Of a stretch of DNA of 64,000 bases, positions 17,337 to 26,307 are shown piece by piece. The position numbers were made by a program, and so were the translations under genes. Under the pieces are notes generated by a model that had not been told where the DNA came from, searched no databases, and was given only the letters and a program-made list of their open reading frames with translations. Every line of letters starts with the position of its first letter. The stretch's first letter is position 1. The DNA comes from Verrucomicrobiia bacterium (lineage in GTDB: Bacteria > Verrucomicrobiota > Verrucomicrobiia > Opitutales > Cerasicoccaceae): positions 186,001 to 250,000 of the forward strand of contig JAUIHT010000001.1 in the NCBI GenBank assembly GCA_030432235.1. Reading direction: 5' to 3'.

Positions 17337-17726
17337 ATGAAGGAGGAAAAAGCAACAGGCAGACTGCCCGACGCACGCGAAGTGCGTACGCACCGGGCTC
17401 GTGAGGGCGTGCTGCGGGTGGTGTCCACCAGGGCGCCCAGCGCGGAGGAGGCTGCGCGGGAGGCGGACTGGTCGGCGGGCTTCCCCTATTTCGGGGAGGC
17501 AGCGGAGACCCTTGACGCTCTGGACCTTTGGAACCGGACCAGCCTGCAGGCCCTTCTCTACCGGGGTTCAAGGCGTTTCCTGGGGGACCGGATATTCTGC
17601 CGTTTGCGTAAGGCCCGCTGGGCGGCGGGGCGGCTCCTGGCTGCCACCGTGGAGGTGCTCGATCCGGAGAATGGCGCGCTTCATCGCTTGCGTTATCGAG
17701 CGGGTCGTCCGCGAAATTATGCTTGA
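17337..17726 (+). CDS. Hypothetical protein, first in the winged-helix operon
   Basis: A 129-residue, very Arg-rich product from ATG 17337 (MKEEKATGRLPDAREVRTHR). No membrane segment or family is recognised. The predicted transcription start (~17330) would leave almost no leader, and the AAGGAGG at 17340 lies after the ATG, so the true start is uncertain. The strand opposite also carries a long open frame, as GC-rich DNA often does. It is placed here because it sits between two related palindromes and in front of the membrane protein gene; whether it is translated is open. Confidence 0.4.
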   Translation: MKEEKATGRLPDAREVRTHRAREGVLRVVSTRAPSAEEAAREADWSAGFPYFGEAAETLDALDLWNRTSLQALLYRGSRRFLGDRIFCRLRKARWAAGRLLAATVEVLDPENGALHRLRYRAGRPRNYA

Positions 17727-17745
17727 TACTTTCTCCTGCAAAGTA
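17727..17745. promoter_or_regulatory. Operator-like palindrome before the membrane protein gene
   Basis: TACTTTC-TCCTG-CAAAGTA has arms that match at six of seven positions with the same 5-base spacer as the sites at 5930 and 17317. It ends 12 bases before the ATG at 17758. It probably belongs to the same regulator. Confidence 0.6.
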
Positions 17746-17757
17746 AAGCTGTCGCTG

Positions 17758-18396
17758 ATGAAAGATCCGGTCGAGGAAGCCCTGCGCCAGGTGCGCGAAA
17801 TGCAGACACGCATGCTGCAGAAACAACGTTTCAAGGGCTACTCCGGTCGGGCTCGTGCCATGGGCGGCTGCTTTTGCCTGTTGATGGCCCTCTGGCTGGG
17901 CGCAACCGGCCAAACCTTCTCTCCGCTGCAGGTGCTCTACGCCTGGGCCGCCGTGTTCCTGCTGGCCGCCTCGTTGAATTTCGGCGCGCTCATCTACTGG
18001 TTTCTGGGCGATCCGGAGGTGGGTCGTGACTGGCGCCGCCTGCGTCCCCTCGGGGCCGTGCTGCCGGGGCTGGCCGCCGGGGCCATCCTCACGCTGGCGC
18101 TGGCGCGTCACGGCGAGTACGGGCTGCTTTACGGCGTCTGGATGTTGATTTTTGGCGTGGCCAACTTCGCCTCGCGGGCGGTTTTGCCGCGTGGCATTCA
18201 ATGGGCCGGTGCTTTTTACATGGCCGCCGGGGCCGTCTTTTTGCTGACTCCTGTCGCCGCCTTTACTGCACCGCTGGCCCCCGCCCTCGTATTTTTTGCG
18301 GGCGAGTGGCTCTCCGGCTTCATCCTGCACTTCGACGAACGCTCCAACAATACTTTGCTGGCCTTTTTCGGCCTGCCCAATCGCAACCATGAGTAA
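17758..18396 (+). CDS. Membrane protein paired with a winged-helix regulator
   Basis: About 212 residues from ATG 17758 (MKDPVEEALRQVREMQTRML); ATG 17719 is an alternative that would place the operator inside the gene. A cytoplasmic helical head of ~35 residues (VREMQTRMLQKQRFKGYSGRA) is followed by about six hydrophobic helices. I recall similar membrane proteins with a KQRFxGYSGRAR segment next to winged-helix regulators in Acidobacteria and other phyla; their role is unknown. The stop overlaps the regulator's ATG by eight bases. A sensor that captures or controls the regulator is a reasonable guess, not shown. Confidence 0.78.
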   Translation: MKDPVEEALRQVREMQTRMLQKQRFKGYSGRARAMGGCFCLLMALWLGATGQTFSPLQVLYAWAAVFLLAASLNFGALIYWFLGDPEVGRDWRRLRPLGAVLPGLAAGAILTLALARHGEYGLLYGVWMLIFGVANFASRAVLPRGIQWAGAFYMAAGAVFLLTPVAAFTAPLAPALVFFAGEWLSGFILHFDERSNNTLLAFFGLPNRNHE

Positions 18397-18757
18397 TTCT
18401 CAGACACCCTACGACTCCCTTCACCGGGCTCTGCACGAGCCCAAGCGCCTTGCTATCGTTTCCGCGCTGGCATCATCTGACAAGGGGCTTACCTTCAACG
18501 AATTGCGCGAAATCGGTGACCTCACCGACGGCAACCTGAACCGCCACCTCAAGATGCTTGAGGAGGAAAAGATCATCAAGCTGAAGAAGGTTTTGGCTGG
18601 TGGGCGTGCCCGCACCGTGGTGAGCCTGAGCGCAGCCGGCAAACGTCGCTTCCTGGAGTACCTGAATGCCCTCGAGGTCGTGCTGAAGGACGCCTCGAAG
18701 GCGGTTAAAGCCGGTGAGAAAGCTGCGGCCAAGGGGCTGCGCGCCAAAACGGCCTAA
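18389..18757 (+). CDS. Winged-helix transcriptional regulator
   Basis: A 122-residue DNA-binding protein. HEPKRLAIVSALASSDKGLTF and NELREIGDLTDGNLNRHLKM form helices 1-3 with the recognition helix in DGNLNRHLKML. The wing is GGRARTVVSLSAAGKRRFLE. This is the small MarR/ArsR-like winged helix (DUF4423-unrelated, HTH_34-like) often paired with the membrane protein upstream. A Lys/Ala tail (KAVKAGEKAAAKGLRAKTA) may add nonspecific DNA contacts. By position it is the best candidate for binding the ACTTTG-N5-CAAAG palindromes at 17317, 17727 and 5930. Confidence 0.88.
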   Translation: MSNSQTPYDSLHRALHEPKRLAIVSALASSDKGLTFNELREIGDLTDGNLNRHLKMLEEEKIIKLKKVLAGGRARTVVSLSAAGKRRFLEYLNALEVVLKDASKAVKAGEKAAAKGLRAKTA

Positions 18758-18805
18758 TCGGGTAGTATCAGAAGCGGTTGATGGTCTTATTCTTGATAAT
18801 TATAA

Positions 18806-18849
18806 ATGGAATTATTCTAAAAAGTAGTTGATTTTTGGAATCATTCCAA
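18806..18849. promoter_or_regulatory. Two Fur-type 7-1-7 palindromes upstream of the Fur-like gene
   Basis: TTGGAAT-C-ATTCCAA at 18835-18849 is perfect, and ATGGAAT-T-ATTCTAA at 18806-18820 matches at five of seven positions. The two are 29 bases apart. Both resemble the site over sufS at 14952. The surrounding DNA is AT-rich and probably holds the promoter; AAGGGG at 18857-18862 is the ribosome site for ATG 18865. Confidence 0.75.
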
Positions 18850-18864
18850 TTTGGTTAAGGGGTC

Positions 18865-19323
18865 ATGGAACTGACCACCGAAGCCAAGGAACAGCTCGAT
18901 ACCGCCCTCAGCGTTAGTGGGCTGCGCTCCACCCGGCAGCGTGAGCACATTTACAAAGTGCTGCTGACCCGTCGTGACCACCCCTCAGCCGACGAGGTTT
19001 ACGCCCGCGCCAAGCAGGAAATGCCCTCCATTTCCCTCGCCACCGTCTATAACTGCCTCGATACCCTGGTTGAGTGCGGCCTGGTCAAGCGTCTCAACTA
19101 CGAGCGCGAGTCCAGCCGGTACTGCCCCAACGACGGCGACCATGCCCACTTCATGGACGAAGCGACCGGTCGTGTCTATGACATCGCCCTGCCGGAGGAC
19201 TTTGAAAAGGTGGTCGCGAAAGTCCTGCCCGATGGCTTCAAGGCCAACAAAGTTAAACTGAGTTTTACCGGCTACGCCCCCGTCGACCTGGAGAGCAACC
19301 GCGTCGCCCTCAGCGCCAAATAA
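18865..19323 (+). CDS. Fur-family regulator without structural zinc cysteines, likely suf regulator
   Basis: A 152-residue Fur/PerR-like repressor. The winged helix is complete (LRSTRQREHIYKVLL, HPSADEVYARAKQEMP, SLATVYNCLDTLVECGLV). The hinge metal site keeps DHAHF, matching DHYH of PerR. Both CxxC pairs that hold structural Zn in most relatives are gone: FMDEATGRV replaces xCxxCGxx, and the C-terminal pair is absent. The dimerisation domain is shortened to FKANKVKLSFTGYAPVDLE. It heads the sufC-DJ-1-sufB-sufD operon (24 bases to sufC) and has its own palindromes upstream, so it probably autoregulates and senses Fe-S or iron status. Confidence 0.9.
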   Translation: MELTTEAKEQLDTALSVSGLRSTRQREHIYKVLLTRRDHPSADEVYARAKQEMPSISLATVYNCLDTLVECGLVKRLNYERESSRYCPNDGDHAHFMDEATGRVYDIALPEDFEKVVAKVLPDGFKANKVKLSFTGYAPVDLESNRVALSAK

Positions 19324-19347
19324 CCTTTAACGTAAGCACCAAGCATC

Positions 19348-20103
19348 ATGTCCCTGGAAATCAAAAATCTGAACGTCGAAATCGAAGGCCGTCCGATCCT
19401 GAAGGATTTCTCGCTGACCGTGCCCAAGGGCGAGGTCCACGCCATCATGGGCCCCAACGGCACCGGCAAAAGCACCTTGGCCAAGGCCCTGGCCGGCCAT
19501 GAGTTCTACCCGGTCATTTCGGGTGAGGCCTCCCTCGACGGCGAAAGCATTATCGGCCTGGAGCCGGACGAAATCGCCCGCGCCGGTCTCTTCCTGGCCT
19601 TCCAGTACCCGGCGGAAATCCCCGGCGTGAGCATCGCGAACTTCCTGCGCGCCGCGCTGCAAGCCCGCTTGCCCGAGGGCCAGAATATCAAGGCCACCGA
19701 GTTTTACAAAACGCTCTACGGCAAAATGGAGTCGCTGAAGATTGACAAGAGCTTCACCGGCCGCGCCATCAATGACGGCTTCTCCGGCGGTGAAAAGAAG
19801 CGCTGCGAGATTCTCCAGATGGCCATGCTCGAGCCCAAGTATTGCATCATGGACGAGACCGACTCCGGCCTCGACATCGACGCCTTGCGCATCGTCGCTG
19901 AGGGCGTCAACGCCATGCGCGGTCCGGATCGCGGCTTCCTCGTCATCACCCACTATCAGCGCCTGCTCGATTACATCGTACCAGACGTCGTCCACGTCAT
20001 GTACGACGGACGCATCGTCAAGACCGGCGACAAGACCCTCGCCCTCGAGCTCGAGGAAAAGGGCTACGACTGGGTGAAGGAAGAGTTGGCGGTAGGCGCA
20101 TAG
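19348..20103 (+). CDS. sufC: SufC, Fe-S assembly ATPase
   Basis: A 251-residue soluble ABC-type ATPase of the SufBCD scaffold. Walker A is GPNGTGKST (residues ~36-44), the ABC signature is [16 protein letters not shown], Walker B is [14 protein letters not shown] and the switch His is in [12 protein letters not shown]. Sequence and length match SufC closely. ATP binding changes the SufB-SufD interface to expose the cluster-building site. A DJ-1-like gene separates it from sufB. Confidence 0.97.
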   Translation: MSLEIKNLNVEIEGRPILKDFSLTVPKGEVHAIMGPNGTGKSTLAKALAGHEFYPVISGEASLDGESIIGLEPDEIARAGLFLAFQYPAEIPGVSIANFLRAALQARLPEGQNIKATEFYKTLYGKMESLKIDKSFTGRAINDGFSGGEKKRCEILQMAMLEPKYCIMDETDSGLDIDALRIVAEGVNAMRGPDRGFLVITHYQRLLDYIVPDVVHVMYDGRIVKTGDKTLALELEEKGYDWVKEELAVGA

Positions 20104-20123
20104 AAAACGGCAAGGATCTCGTC

Positions 20124-20822
20124 ATGGACGAAGTTATCCAAATTATCATCCTCTTTATCGTCACCAGCCAATCCCAAATGGGGATGGATGGGAAGCCGAC
20201 GGGTGCCTGGTTGGAAGAGGTGACGACGCCCTACTATGCGTTTGTCGATGCTGGCTATGACGTGGTCGTTGCTTCTCCGCAGGGCGGGGAAATGCCTGTT
20301 GATCCGCGCAGCCTGAATGAGCGCGGTATGGCCGAATCGGTAAAGCGGTATCTGGAGGATGATGCGGCTCAGCGTCTGTTTTCGCAAACCATCCCGCTGG
20401 CAGAGCTACCCGATAGTGACTATGCCGCCGTATTCCTGCCCGGTGGACATGGACCGATGTGGGACTTGGCTGACAATGAAGACGTAGGCATGGCTATCGC
20501 AGTCTTTGTCCTTGAAGATAAACCGGTTGGAGCGGTTTGCCACGGTCCGGCTGGCCTGCTGACTGCCCAAGACCGCGATGGAAACTGGCTCTTTGTCGGC
20601 AAGGAAATGACGGCATTTTCCAATTCAGAAGAAAAAACTGTAGGCTTGGATAAAACCGTGCCCTTTCTGCTGGAAAGCCGTTTGGTTGAACAAGGAGCGA
20701 CCTACTCGCGTGTCAAAAACTTTGAGCCCCATATCGTTATCGACGGTATGCTGGTCACTGGCCAGAACCCCGCATCCGCCGCACCCGCAGCCTCTGCCAT
20801 TATTGAATTACTACAGAACTAA
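20124..20822 (+). CDS. DJ-1/PfpI (Hsp31-like) protein inside the suf operon
   Basis: A 232-residue member of the DJ-1/PfpI superfamily of the larger, Hsp31/HchA-related type. It contains [33 protein letters not shown] and the nucleophile elbow [11 protein letters not shown] with the reactive Cys near residue 138. The conserved Glu sits in WLEEV. Such proteins are proposed to be chaperones, deglycases or glyoxalases. It lies 20 bases after sufC and 17 before sufB, so it is made with the Fe-S machinery. Its codon use is slightly more AT-rich than that of sufC and sufB, which hints at later insertion into the operon. Confidence 0.9.
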   Translation: MDEVIQIIILFIVTSQSQMGMDGKPTGAWLEEVTTPYYAFVDAGYDVVVASPQGGEMPVDPRSLNERGMAESVKRYLEDDAAQRLFSQTIPLAELPDSDYAAVFLPGGHGPMWDLADNEDVGMAIAVFVLEDKPVGAVCHGPAGLLTAQDRDGNWLFVGKEMTAFSNSEEKTVGLDKTVPFLLESRLVEQGATYSRVKNFEPHIVIDGMLVTGQNPASAAPAASAIIELLQN

Positions 20823-20839
20823 ATTTTAAGGAAAACATT

Positions 20840-22252
20840 ATGAGCGACATCGCCACACCCGATATCGAAATCGACCGCAGCAAGGGCAACTTTTCCTTCA
20901 AGGAGGATTACAAGTATGATGCCGGCGTCGGTCTGACCGAGAAGACCATCGACTACATCTCCGACGTCAAAGGGGAGGAGCAGTGGGTGCGTGACTTCCG
21001 GAAGAAGGCCCTCAAGATTTTCAAGGACAAGCCCCTGCCGACCCACTGGGCCAGCAAGGACCTGGAGACGATCAACTTCGACGACGTGCGCTACTATCTG
21101 TCCAAGGGGCAGAAGGCCAGTCGCACCTGGGATGAGGTGCCCGATGACGTCAAGGAGACCTTTGAGCGCCTGGGGATCCCCGAGAGCGAGCGCAAGTACC
21201 TCGCCGGCGTGGAGGCACAGTTCGACAGCGAGGCGGCCTACTCCAAGATGAAGGACGAGCTGGCCAAGCAGGGCGTCATCTTCGTCGGCCCGCACGAAGG
21301 CCTGCACGAGCATCCGGAGATTTTCAAAAAGTTCTTCGGGAAGGTCATCCCTATCGGCGACAACAAATTCTCCGCGCTCAACAGCGCGTGCTTCTCCGGT
21401 GGCAGCTTTATTTACGTGCCCAAGGGCGTGAAGGTTAAGCAGCCGCTCCAGGCCTACTTCCGCATTAACGCGGAGAACTTCGGGCAGTTCGAGCGCACGC
21501 TCATCATCGCCGACGAGGGCAGCGAGGTCACCTACATGGAGGGCTGCACCGCGCCGAAGTTCGACACTGCCACGCTGCACGCCGCCGTGGTCGAGCTGGT
21601 CGCGCTCAAGGGCGCCAAGCTCCAGTACATCACGGTGCAGAACTGGTCCAACAACGTTTTTAATCTGGTCACTAAAAGAGGGATGGCTGAAGAAGATGCG
21701 GAAGTCCGCTGGATCGACTGCAATATCGGCTCCCGCCTGACCATGAAGTACCCCGGTGTCATCCTGCGCGGCGAACGTGCCCGCGGGGAAGTCCTCTCCA
21801 TCGCGTTGGCCAGCGACGGCCAGCACCAGGACACGGGCGCGAAGATGATCCACGGCGCGAACAACACCACGTCGAACATCATCGCGAAGTCCATCAGTGT
21901 AGGGCAGGGGCGCAGCACCTATCGCGGGCAGGTCGTCATGCCCAAGCATCTGACGCACTGCAAAAACAACACCGAGTGCGACGCGCTGCTCATCAACACC
22001 AACAGCCGCACCGACACCTATCCGGCCATCACCGTGCGTGGTGACCATAACAGCGTGCAGCACGAGGCCAGCGTGTCGAAGGTCAGCGCCGAGCAAATCT
22101 TCTACATGCAGCAGCGCGGCCTCGACGAAGGCACCGCCATGAGTCTGGCCGTCAACGGTTTTGTTAACGACCTCGTACGCGAGTTCCCCATGGAGTACTC
22201 AGTAGAGCTCAAACGTCTCATCGACCTTGAGATGGAAGGCTCGGTCGGATAA
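20840..22252 (+). CDS. sufB: SufB, Fe-S cluster scaffold
   Basis: A 470-residue SufB with the characteristic N-terminal half ([35 protein letters not shown]) and right-handed beta-helix core ([35 protein letters not shown]). The candidate cluster Cys lies in [12 protein letters not shown] near residue 379. The C-terminus carries the SufC-binding helices ([20 protein letters not shown]). A ribosome site AAGGAAA precedes ATG 20840. With SufC and SufD it builds [Fe-S] clusters from SufS-derived sulfur. Confidence 0.97.
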   Translation: MSDIATPDIEIDRSKGNFSFKEDYKYDAGVGLTEKTIDYISDVKGEEQWVRDFRKKALKIFKDKPLPTHWASKDLETINFDDVRYYLSKGQKASRTWDEVPDDVKETFERLGIPESERKYLAGVEAQFDSEAAYSKMKDELAKQGVIFVGPHEGLHEHPEIFKKFFGKVIPIGDNKFSALNSACFSGGSFIYVPKGVKVKQPLQAYFRINAENFGQFERTLIIADEGSEVTYMEGCTAPKFDTATLHAAVVELVALKGAKLQYITVQNWSNNVFNLVTKRGMAEEDAEVRWIDCNIGSRLTMKYPGVILRGERARGEVLSIALASDGQHQDTGAKMIHGANNTTSNIIAKSISVGQGRSTYRGQVVMPKHLTHCKNNTECDALLINTNSRTDTYPAITVRGDHNSVQHEASVSKVSAEQIFYMQQRGLDEGTAMSLAVNGFVNDLVREFPMEYSVELKRLIDLEMEGSVG

Positions 22253-22343
22253 GCGAATCCACGCCTAAGCGTAACAAGCACTTTCAAGCTGACAGACAAT
22301 TCGCCGAACGCGGCACATACACACTCTAGCTGACAGATTAATA

Positions 22344-23666
22344 ATGCCCACATTGGACACACTCACTTTCGACGATGAATCGTTTCAGGCTCACGTGGCG
22401 GACTTTGTTTCCACGCCGTGGTTGCAAAACCTCAAGCGCGAAGCCTGGGCTGAGTTCCAGCGATTGCCCATGCCCGCGCGCACGGATGAGACCTGGCGCT
22501 TCAGCGATCTGCGCAAGATTTCCCTGGACGGCTTCAAGCCAGCCACCGAGCCGCACACCGAGGAGCGTGAAGCCCTGCTCGACCGCTCACATCTGGTCGA
22601 CGGCTTCGCCGGTCGCCTCGTCTTCGGTGACAACCACCTGCTTGCCTTCGACGAAGTCGACCCCGAGCTGGCCGCCAAAGGCGTCATCTGGAAGCCGTTG
22701 CCGCAGGCCATTCGCGAGCATCCCGAGCTGGTGAAAAAGTACCTCGCTGCCGAGGACCACAAGCTCGGCGGAGACAAGCTGCGCGCGTTGCACTACGCCT
22801 TTTTGCAGGGCGGTAGTTTCCTTTATGTGCCCAAGGGCGTTGAAATCGAAAAGCCCTTCGTCGCTTACTACTGGAGTTGCCACTGCGAGGAGGCCATCTT
22901 CCCGCACACCTTGCTCGTGGCCGAGGACAACGCCAAGGTGAACTTCGTCGACTATTACGGTTCCAAGGAGTGCGATTGCGATTGTCCGGCGCTTTCCATC
23001 GCCGCCGCTGCCACTGTGGCCGGGCCCGGTGCGCAGGTCTTCCGCAAGGTTGTGCAGGACTACCATTTGAACACGACGTCGTTTCAGCTCGAGGCCAACA
23101 TCGGCCACAAGGATGCCGTCATCAAGAGCCTCGCACTCAACCTCGGCTCGCAGTACGCGCGCATGGAAAACCAGACGCGCATCGCCGAGCCCGGCGCGAA
23201 CGTCCACGTGTATTCGCTGACCGTCGCCACCGGTGAACAGGAGTTCGACCAGCGTACGCTGCAAACCCACGGTGCGCCCAGTGCCTTCAGCGACCTGCTT
23301 TACAAGAACGCCTTGCTGGACAAGTCACGCACCATCTTCAGCGGTATGATTTTGGTTGAGCCGGACGCGCAGCAGACCGATGCGTATCAAACAAATCGCA
23401 ACCTGTTGCTTTCCCCTCAGGCCGAGGCTAACTCCCTGCCGGGCCTCGAGATCGAGGCCAACGACGTCAAGTGCTCGCACGGCGCCACCACCGGCCAGAT
23501 CGACGACGACCAGTTGTACTACCTGCGCAGTCGCGGCATTCCCAAGGAGGTCGCCTACGAGCTGCTCGTCTTTGGCTTCTTCGAGGAGATTATCGAGAAG
23601 TTCGACAACGAGGAGCTCAAGGACAACGTCCGCGCACTGGTCCAGAGAAAGTTCAGCAATCAGTAA
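22344..23666 (+). CDS. sufD: SufD, partner of SufB
   Basis: A 440-residue SufD. It contains ARTDETWRFSDLRKISLDGF near the N-terminus, GGSFLYVPKGVEIEKPFVAYYW in the beta-helix, the conserved SxHGxxxG element CSHGATTGQIDDDQLYYLRSRG, and the helical tail DNVRALVQRKF. It pairs with SufB and is needed for iron entry. The 91-base gap after sufB has two direct copies of AGCTGACAGA (22287 and 22328) but no clear promoter or terminator, so read-through is expected. Confidence 0.96.
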   Translation: MPTLDTLTFDDESFQAHVADFVSTPWLQNLKREAWAEFQRLPMPARTDETWRFSDLRKISLDGFKPATEPHTEEREALLDRSHLVDGFAGRLVFGDNHLLAFDEVDPELAAKGVIWKPLPQAIREHPELVKKYLAAEDHKLGGDKLRALHYAFLQGGSFLYVPKGVEIEKPFVAYYWSCHCEEAIFPHTLLVAEDNAKVNFVDYYGSKECDCDCPALSIAAAATVAGPGAQVFRKVVQDYHLNTTSFQLEANIGHKDAVIKSLALNLGSQYARMENQTRIAEPGANVHVYSLTVATGEQEFDQRTLQTHGAPSAFSDLLYKNALLDKSRTIFSGMILVEPDAQQTDAYQTNRNLLLSPQAEANSLPGLEIEANDVKCSHGATTGQIDDDQLYYLRSRGIPKEVAYELLVFGFFEEIIEKFDNEELKDNVRALVQRKFSNQ

Positions 23667-23726
23667 TTCTCGGATAGTCTTTCCATAATTGCCAACGGCG
23701 ATTTTCATCCAATGCTGACAGGCACG

Positions 23727-25652
23727 ATGAAGCGATTATCTTGTGTCCTGTTTGCCGTCTGCGCACTTGCGCTCCCTACTCTGGCTCAGGAGCAGGAAGA
23801 GGAGGACTACAATCCGGTCACACCTCTGGAGGATCCCTCGGACGTCCAGTACATCCTGGATGAACTGGCAGCGGAAAGCGGAGAGGTCGCCGGCGTGTAT
23901 CAGCTCCACCCCGCTAATACCAGTAGCCCGCGCGATACCATGGTCAGTTTCCTCAAGCAGACCCAGCGTTTTTATGACCTGATTTCTTCGGAAAATTATT
24001 CCCCGACGGAGCGGGTGGAGGTCTTCCACATCTTTGGGCAGATGCAGGACTTTTTCGATTTACGCAATGTCGCCCCCTCGCTTCGGGCTGACTACGCCTC
24101 GGCCAGTGCGATTTATCTGCGTGAGATAATTGACCGCGTCGGGCTCCCGCCCCTGGAGGATATCCCGGACGAAAAGATGATGCACGATGCCATCGAGGAG
24201 GGTTTTCCCGCCCGTTGGCAATTGCCCGATATGCCTTTCGAGATTGTGCGCGTCGAGGAGGGCGAGAATGCGGGGCACTATGTGTTCAGCGAGGAGACGG
24301 TTACCGAGGTCAAGCCGCTCTTTAGCGAGATTCGCCACATGCCATATAAATCAAGTGCGGCGAAGGACTTTTATTATTACTTCTTTCTGACTCCGAACCC
24401 CGTCATACCGGCCGAGTGGATCGAGGCTCTGCCGGACTGGATGCATGCCGATTTCTACGAGCAGACCGTCTGGCAGTGGCTGTCGATGTTCATCGTACTG
24501 ATACTTAGTGCGTTGTCCGTCCTGCTCCTGTACACGCTACTCCATCTGCTTGGTAAAAACCTTTCCTCTGCCACGCGCCATGCGCTTTTCCTGCTTACAC
24601 CCGCCTACACGATCGTCATTTGCTACGTCGCGTATGACCTAATCGATGATAAGATATTCATCACGGGGGACGTCTTCCAGGTTATCATTTATCTACTTTC
24701 CATGGTCGCTCTGTTTGCAGCGGTTATCATGACCTTTATGGCCGGGACCCTGGCGGCGGACCTGGTGGTGAAAACCGAACGCTTTCGCTACCGCGCCTTC
24801 GATTCCCAACTGGCGCGTATCGGTATTCGTATCACCAGTATTATCCTGTGTATCGCCATTCTGGCGCGCGGCATGCAGTTTATCGGGGTCCCTCTGGCCA
24901 CTGTCATCGCGGGCGCCAGTGTGACCGGTCTGGCCGTGGCGCTGGCCGCGCAGAGCACCTTGCGTAACATCTTCGGCAGTCTGATGCTCCTGCTGGACAA
25001 ACCCTTCCGCGTGGGGCAGCGCATTAAGGCCCATGGCCACGACGGGATCGTGGAGGAAATCGGCCTGCGCTCGACCAAGATTCGCCTGCTCAACGGCCAC
25101 GTCACCAGCATTCCTAACGAGCATATGGCCGACGCCGATATTGAAAATGTCGGTATGCGCCCGTACATCCGGCGGCTCTTCAACGTCACCATCACCTATG
25201 GCACACCCTTACCGAAGGTGCGCCGGGCGGTGGAAATTATTCGCGAGATACTGGCCGTGCCCGAGGGTGAAAGCAGCGAGGACCAGGACGATCGACCCGG
25301 GCTACTGCCTGAGTCCCAGGAGGAGTTCGAGGAGACGGTAAAACACCCCAACGAAGCCATTGCCAACGAGGAGTTCCCGCCGCGGGTCTTCTTCAACGAA
25401 TTCAATCCCGATTCGCTCAACATCATCGTCATTTACTGGTACTTTCCGCCTAACTACTGGGACTTCCTCGAGCATGCCCAAACGGTTAACGAGGAGATCA
25501 TGCGCCGCTTCGAGGAAGAAGGCATCGAGTTTGCCTTCCCCACGCAGACCATCCACCTGGCCAATGGCGAAAAGGCCAAGAACTTTCCCGAAATCGAAAC
25601 CGAGACCGAAGCCCGTACATCGGAGCAAACGCCACCCGGAAAATCTAGCTAG
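23727..25652 (+). CDS. MscS-family mechanosensitive channel with N-terminal periplasmic extension
   Basis: About 641 residues from ATG 23727 (signal MKRLSCVLFAVCALALPTLA). Residues ~20-245 form a soluble periplasmic domain rich in acidic and helical stretches. Four to five membrane helices follow. The pore helix is ATVIAGASVTGLAVALAAQSTLRNIFGSLMLL-like (residues ~390-420, Gly/Ala-packed). After it come the MscS beta domain (PFRVGQRIKAHGHDGIVEEIGLRSTKI) and an alpha/beta domain ending EFAFPTQTIHLAN-like. It would release solutes under osmotic downshift. It sits between sufD and sufT, with 45-60 base gaps. Confidence 0.9.
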   Translation: MKRLSCVLFAVCALALPTLAQEQEEEDYNPVTPLEDPSDVQYILDELAAESGEVAGVYQLHPANTSSPRDTMVSFLKQTQRFYDLISSENYSPTERVEVFHIFGQMQDFFDLRNVAPSLRADYASASAIYLREIIDRVGLPPLEDIPDEKMMHDAIEEGFPARWQLPDMPFEIVRVEEGENAGHYVFSEETVTEVKPLFSEIRHMPYKSSAAKDFYYYFFLTPNPVIPAEWIEALPDWMHADFYEQTVWQWLSMFIVLILSALSVLLLYTLLHLLGKNLSSATRHALFLLTPAYTIVICYVAYDLIDDKIFITGDVFQVIIYLLSMVALFAAVIMTFMAGTLAADLVVKTERFRYRAFDSQLARIGIRITSIILCIAILARGMQFIGVPLATVIAGASVTGLAVALAAQSTLRNIFGSLMLLLDKPFRVGQRIKAHGHDGIVEEIGLRSTKIRLLNGHVTSIPNEHMADADIENVGMRPYIRRLFNVTITYGTPLPKVRRAVEIIREILAVPEGESSEDQDDRPGLLPESQEEFEETVKHPNEAIANEEFPPRVFFNEFNPDSLNIIVIYWYFPPNYWDFLEHAQTVNEEIMRRFEEEGIEFAFPTQTIHLANGEKAKNFPEIETETEARTSEQTPPGKSS

Positions 25653-25694
25653 CCGCTTGCCTTTCACGTCTAGCCATCACATCTTTTTAAGCAA

Positions 25695-26258
25695 ATGCCA
25701 GCCGATAATCACCGTATTCTGAGCCGCGACGTCGAGGCCACCGTCATCCCTGCCGGGGAGGTGCTTGTGCTGCCCGCCGGCACCCACGTCGATATCACCC
25801 ACCGCCTTGGCGGTAACTTCACCGTCGTCTGCGACCACGGCATGTTCCGCCTCCTCGGCAAGGACGCTGACGCCATCGGCGAGGAAGAAGCCGCCGCCGA
25901 TGCCGAGCAGGCGTCCGCCAAAAAAGACGACGACCACGAAGGCCCGCCCGACGAGGCCACGCTCTGGGATGCGCTGAAAACGGTCTACGACCCGGAGATC
26001 CCGGTCAACATCGTCGACCTTGGCCTGGTTTACTCGCTCAGTGTGGAGGAATCCGAGCCCGAGGAGTACGCCGTACACGTCCATATGACCCTGACCGCGC
26101 CCGGCTGCGGCATGGGCCCGGCCATCGCCGACGACGCCAAATGCCGCCTCGAGGGCGTACCGGGCGTCGACCGCGCCCAAGTGGACATCGTCTGGGACCC
26201 GCCCTGGACGCAGGACATGATTTCCGAAGAAGGCAAAATGGAGCTCGGGCTGATATAG
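25695..26258 (+). CDS. sufT: SufT-type Fe-S assembly factor (MIP18/DUF59 domain)
   Basis: A 187-residue protein with the SufT layout. Residues ~1-60 form the N-terminal SufT extension ([20 protein letters not shown]), then an acidic linker rich in Glu/Ala/Lys follows. The DUF59 domain begins [20 protein letters not shown] near residue 95 and holds the hyper-reactive Cys in [11 protein letters not shown]. SufT matures Fe-S proteins downstream of SufBCD. It completes the third suf block, after the MscS gene. Confidence 0.92.
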   Translation: MPADNHRILSRDVEATVIPAGEVLVLPAGTHVDITHRLGGNFTVVCDHGMFRLLGKDADAIGEEEAAADAEQASAKKDDDHEGPPDEATLWDALKTVYDPEIPVNIVDLGLVYSLSVEESEPEEYAVHVHMTLTAPGCGMGPAIADDAKCRLEGVPGVDRAQVDIVWDPPWTQDMISEEGKMELGLI

Positions 26259-26307
26259 TTGAAAAGCGGTTGCAACCGGCGCGAAGCTGCGCACAACTTA
26301 AACGAAT

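Noticed and set aside
17340-17346. AAGGAGG as ribosome site for a later start in the 17.3 kb gene
   Set aside because: No ATG, GTG or TTG lies at a suitable distance downstream; the nearest in-frame GTG is about 35 bases away.
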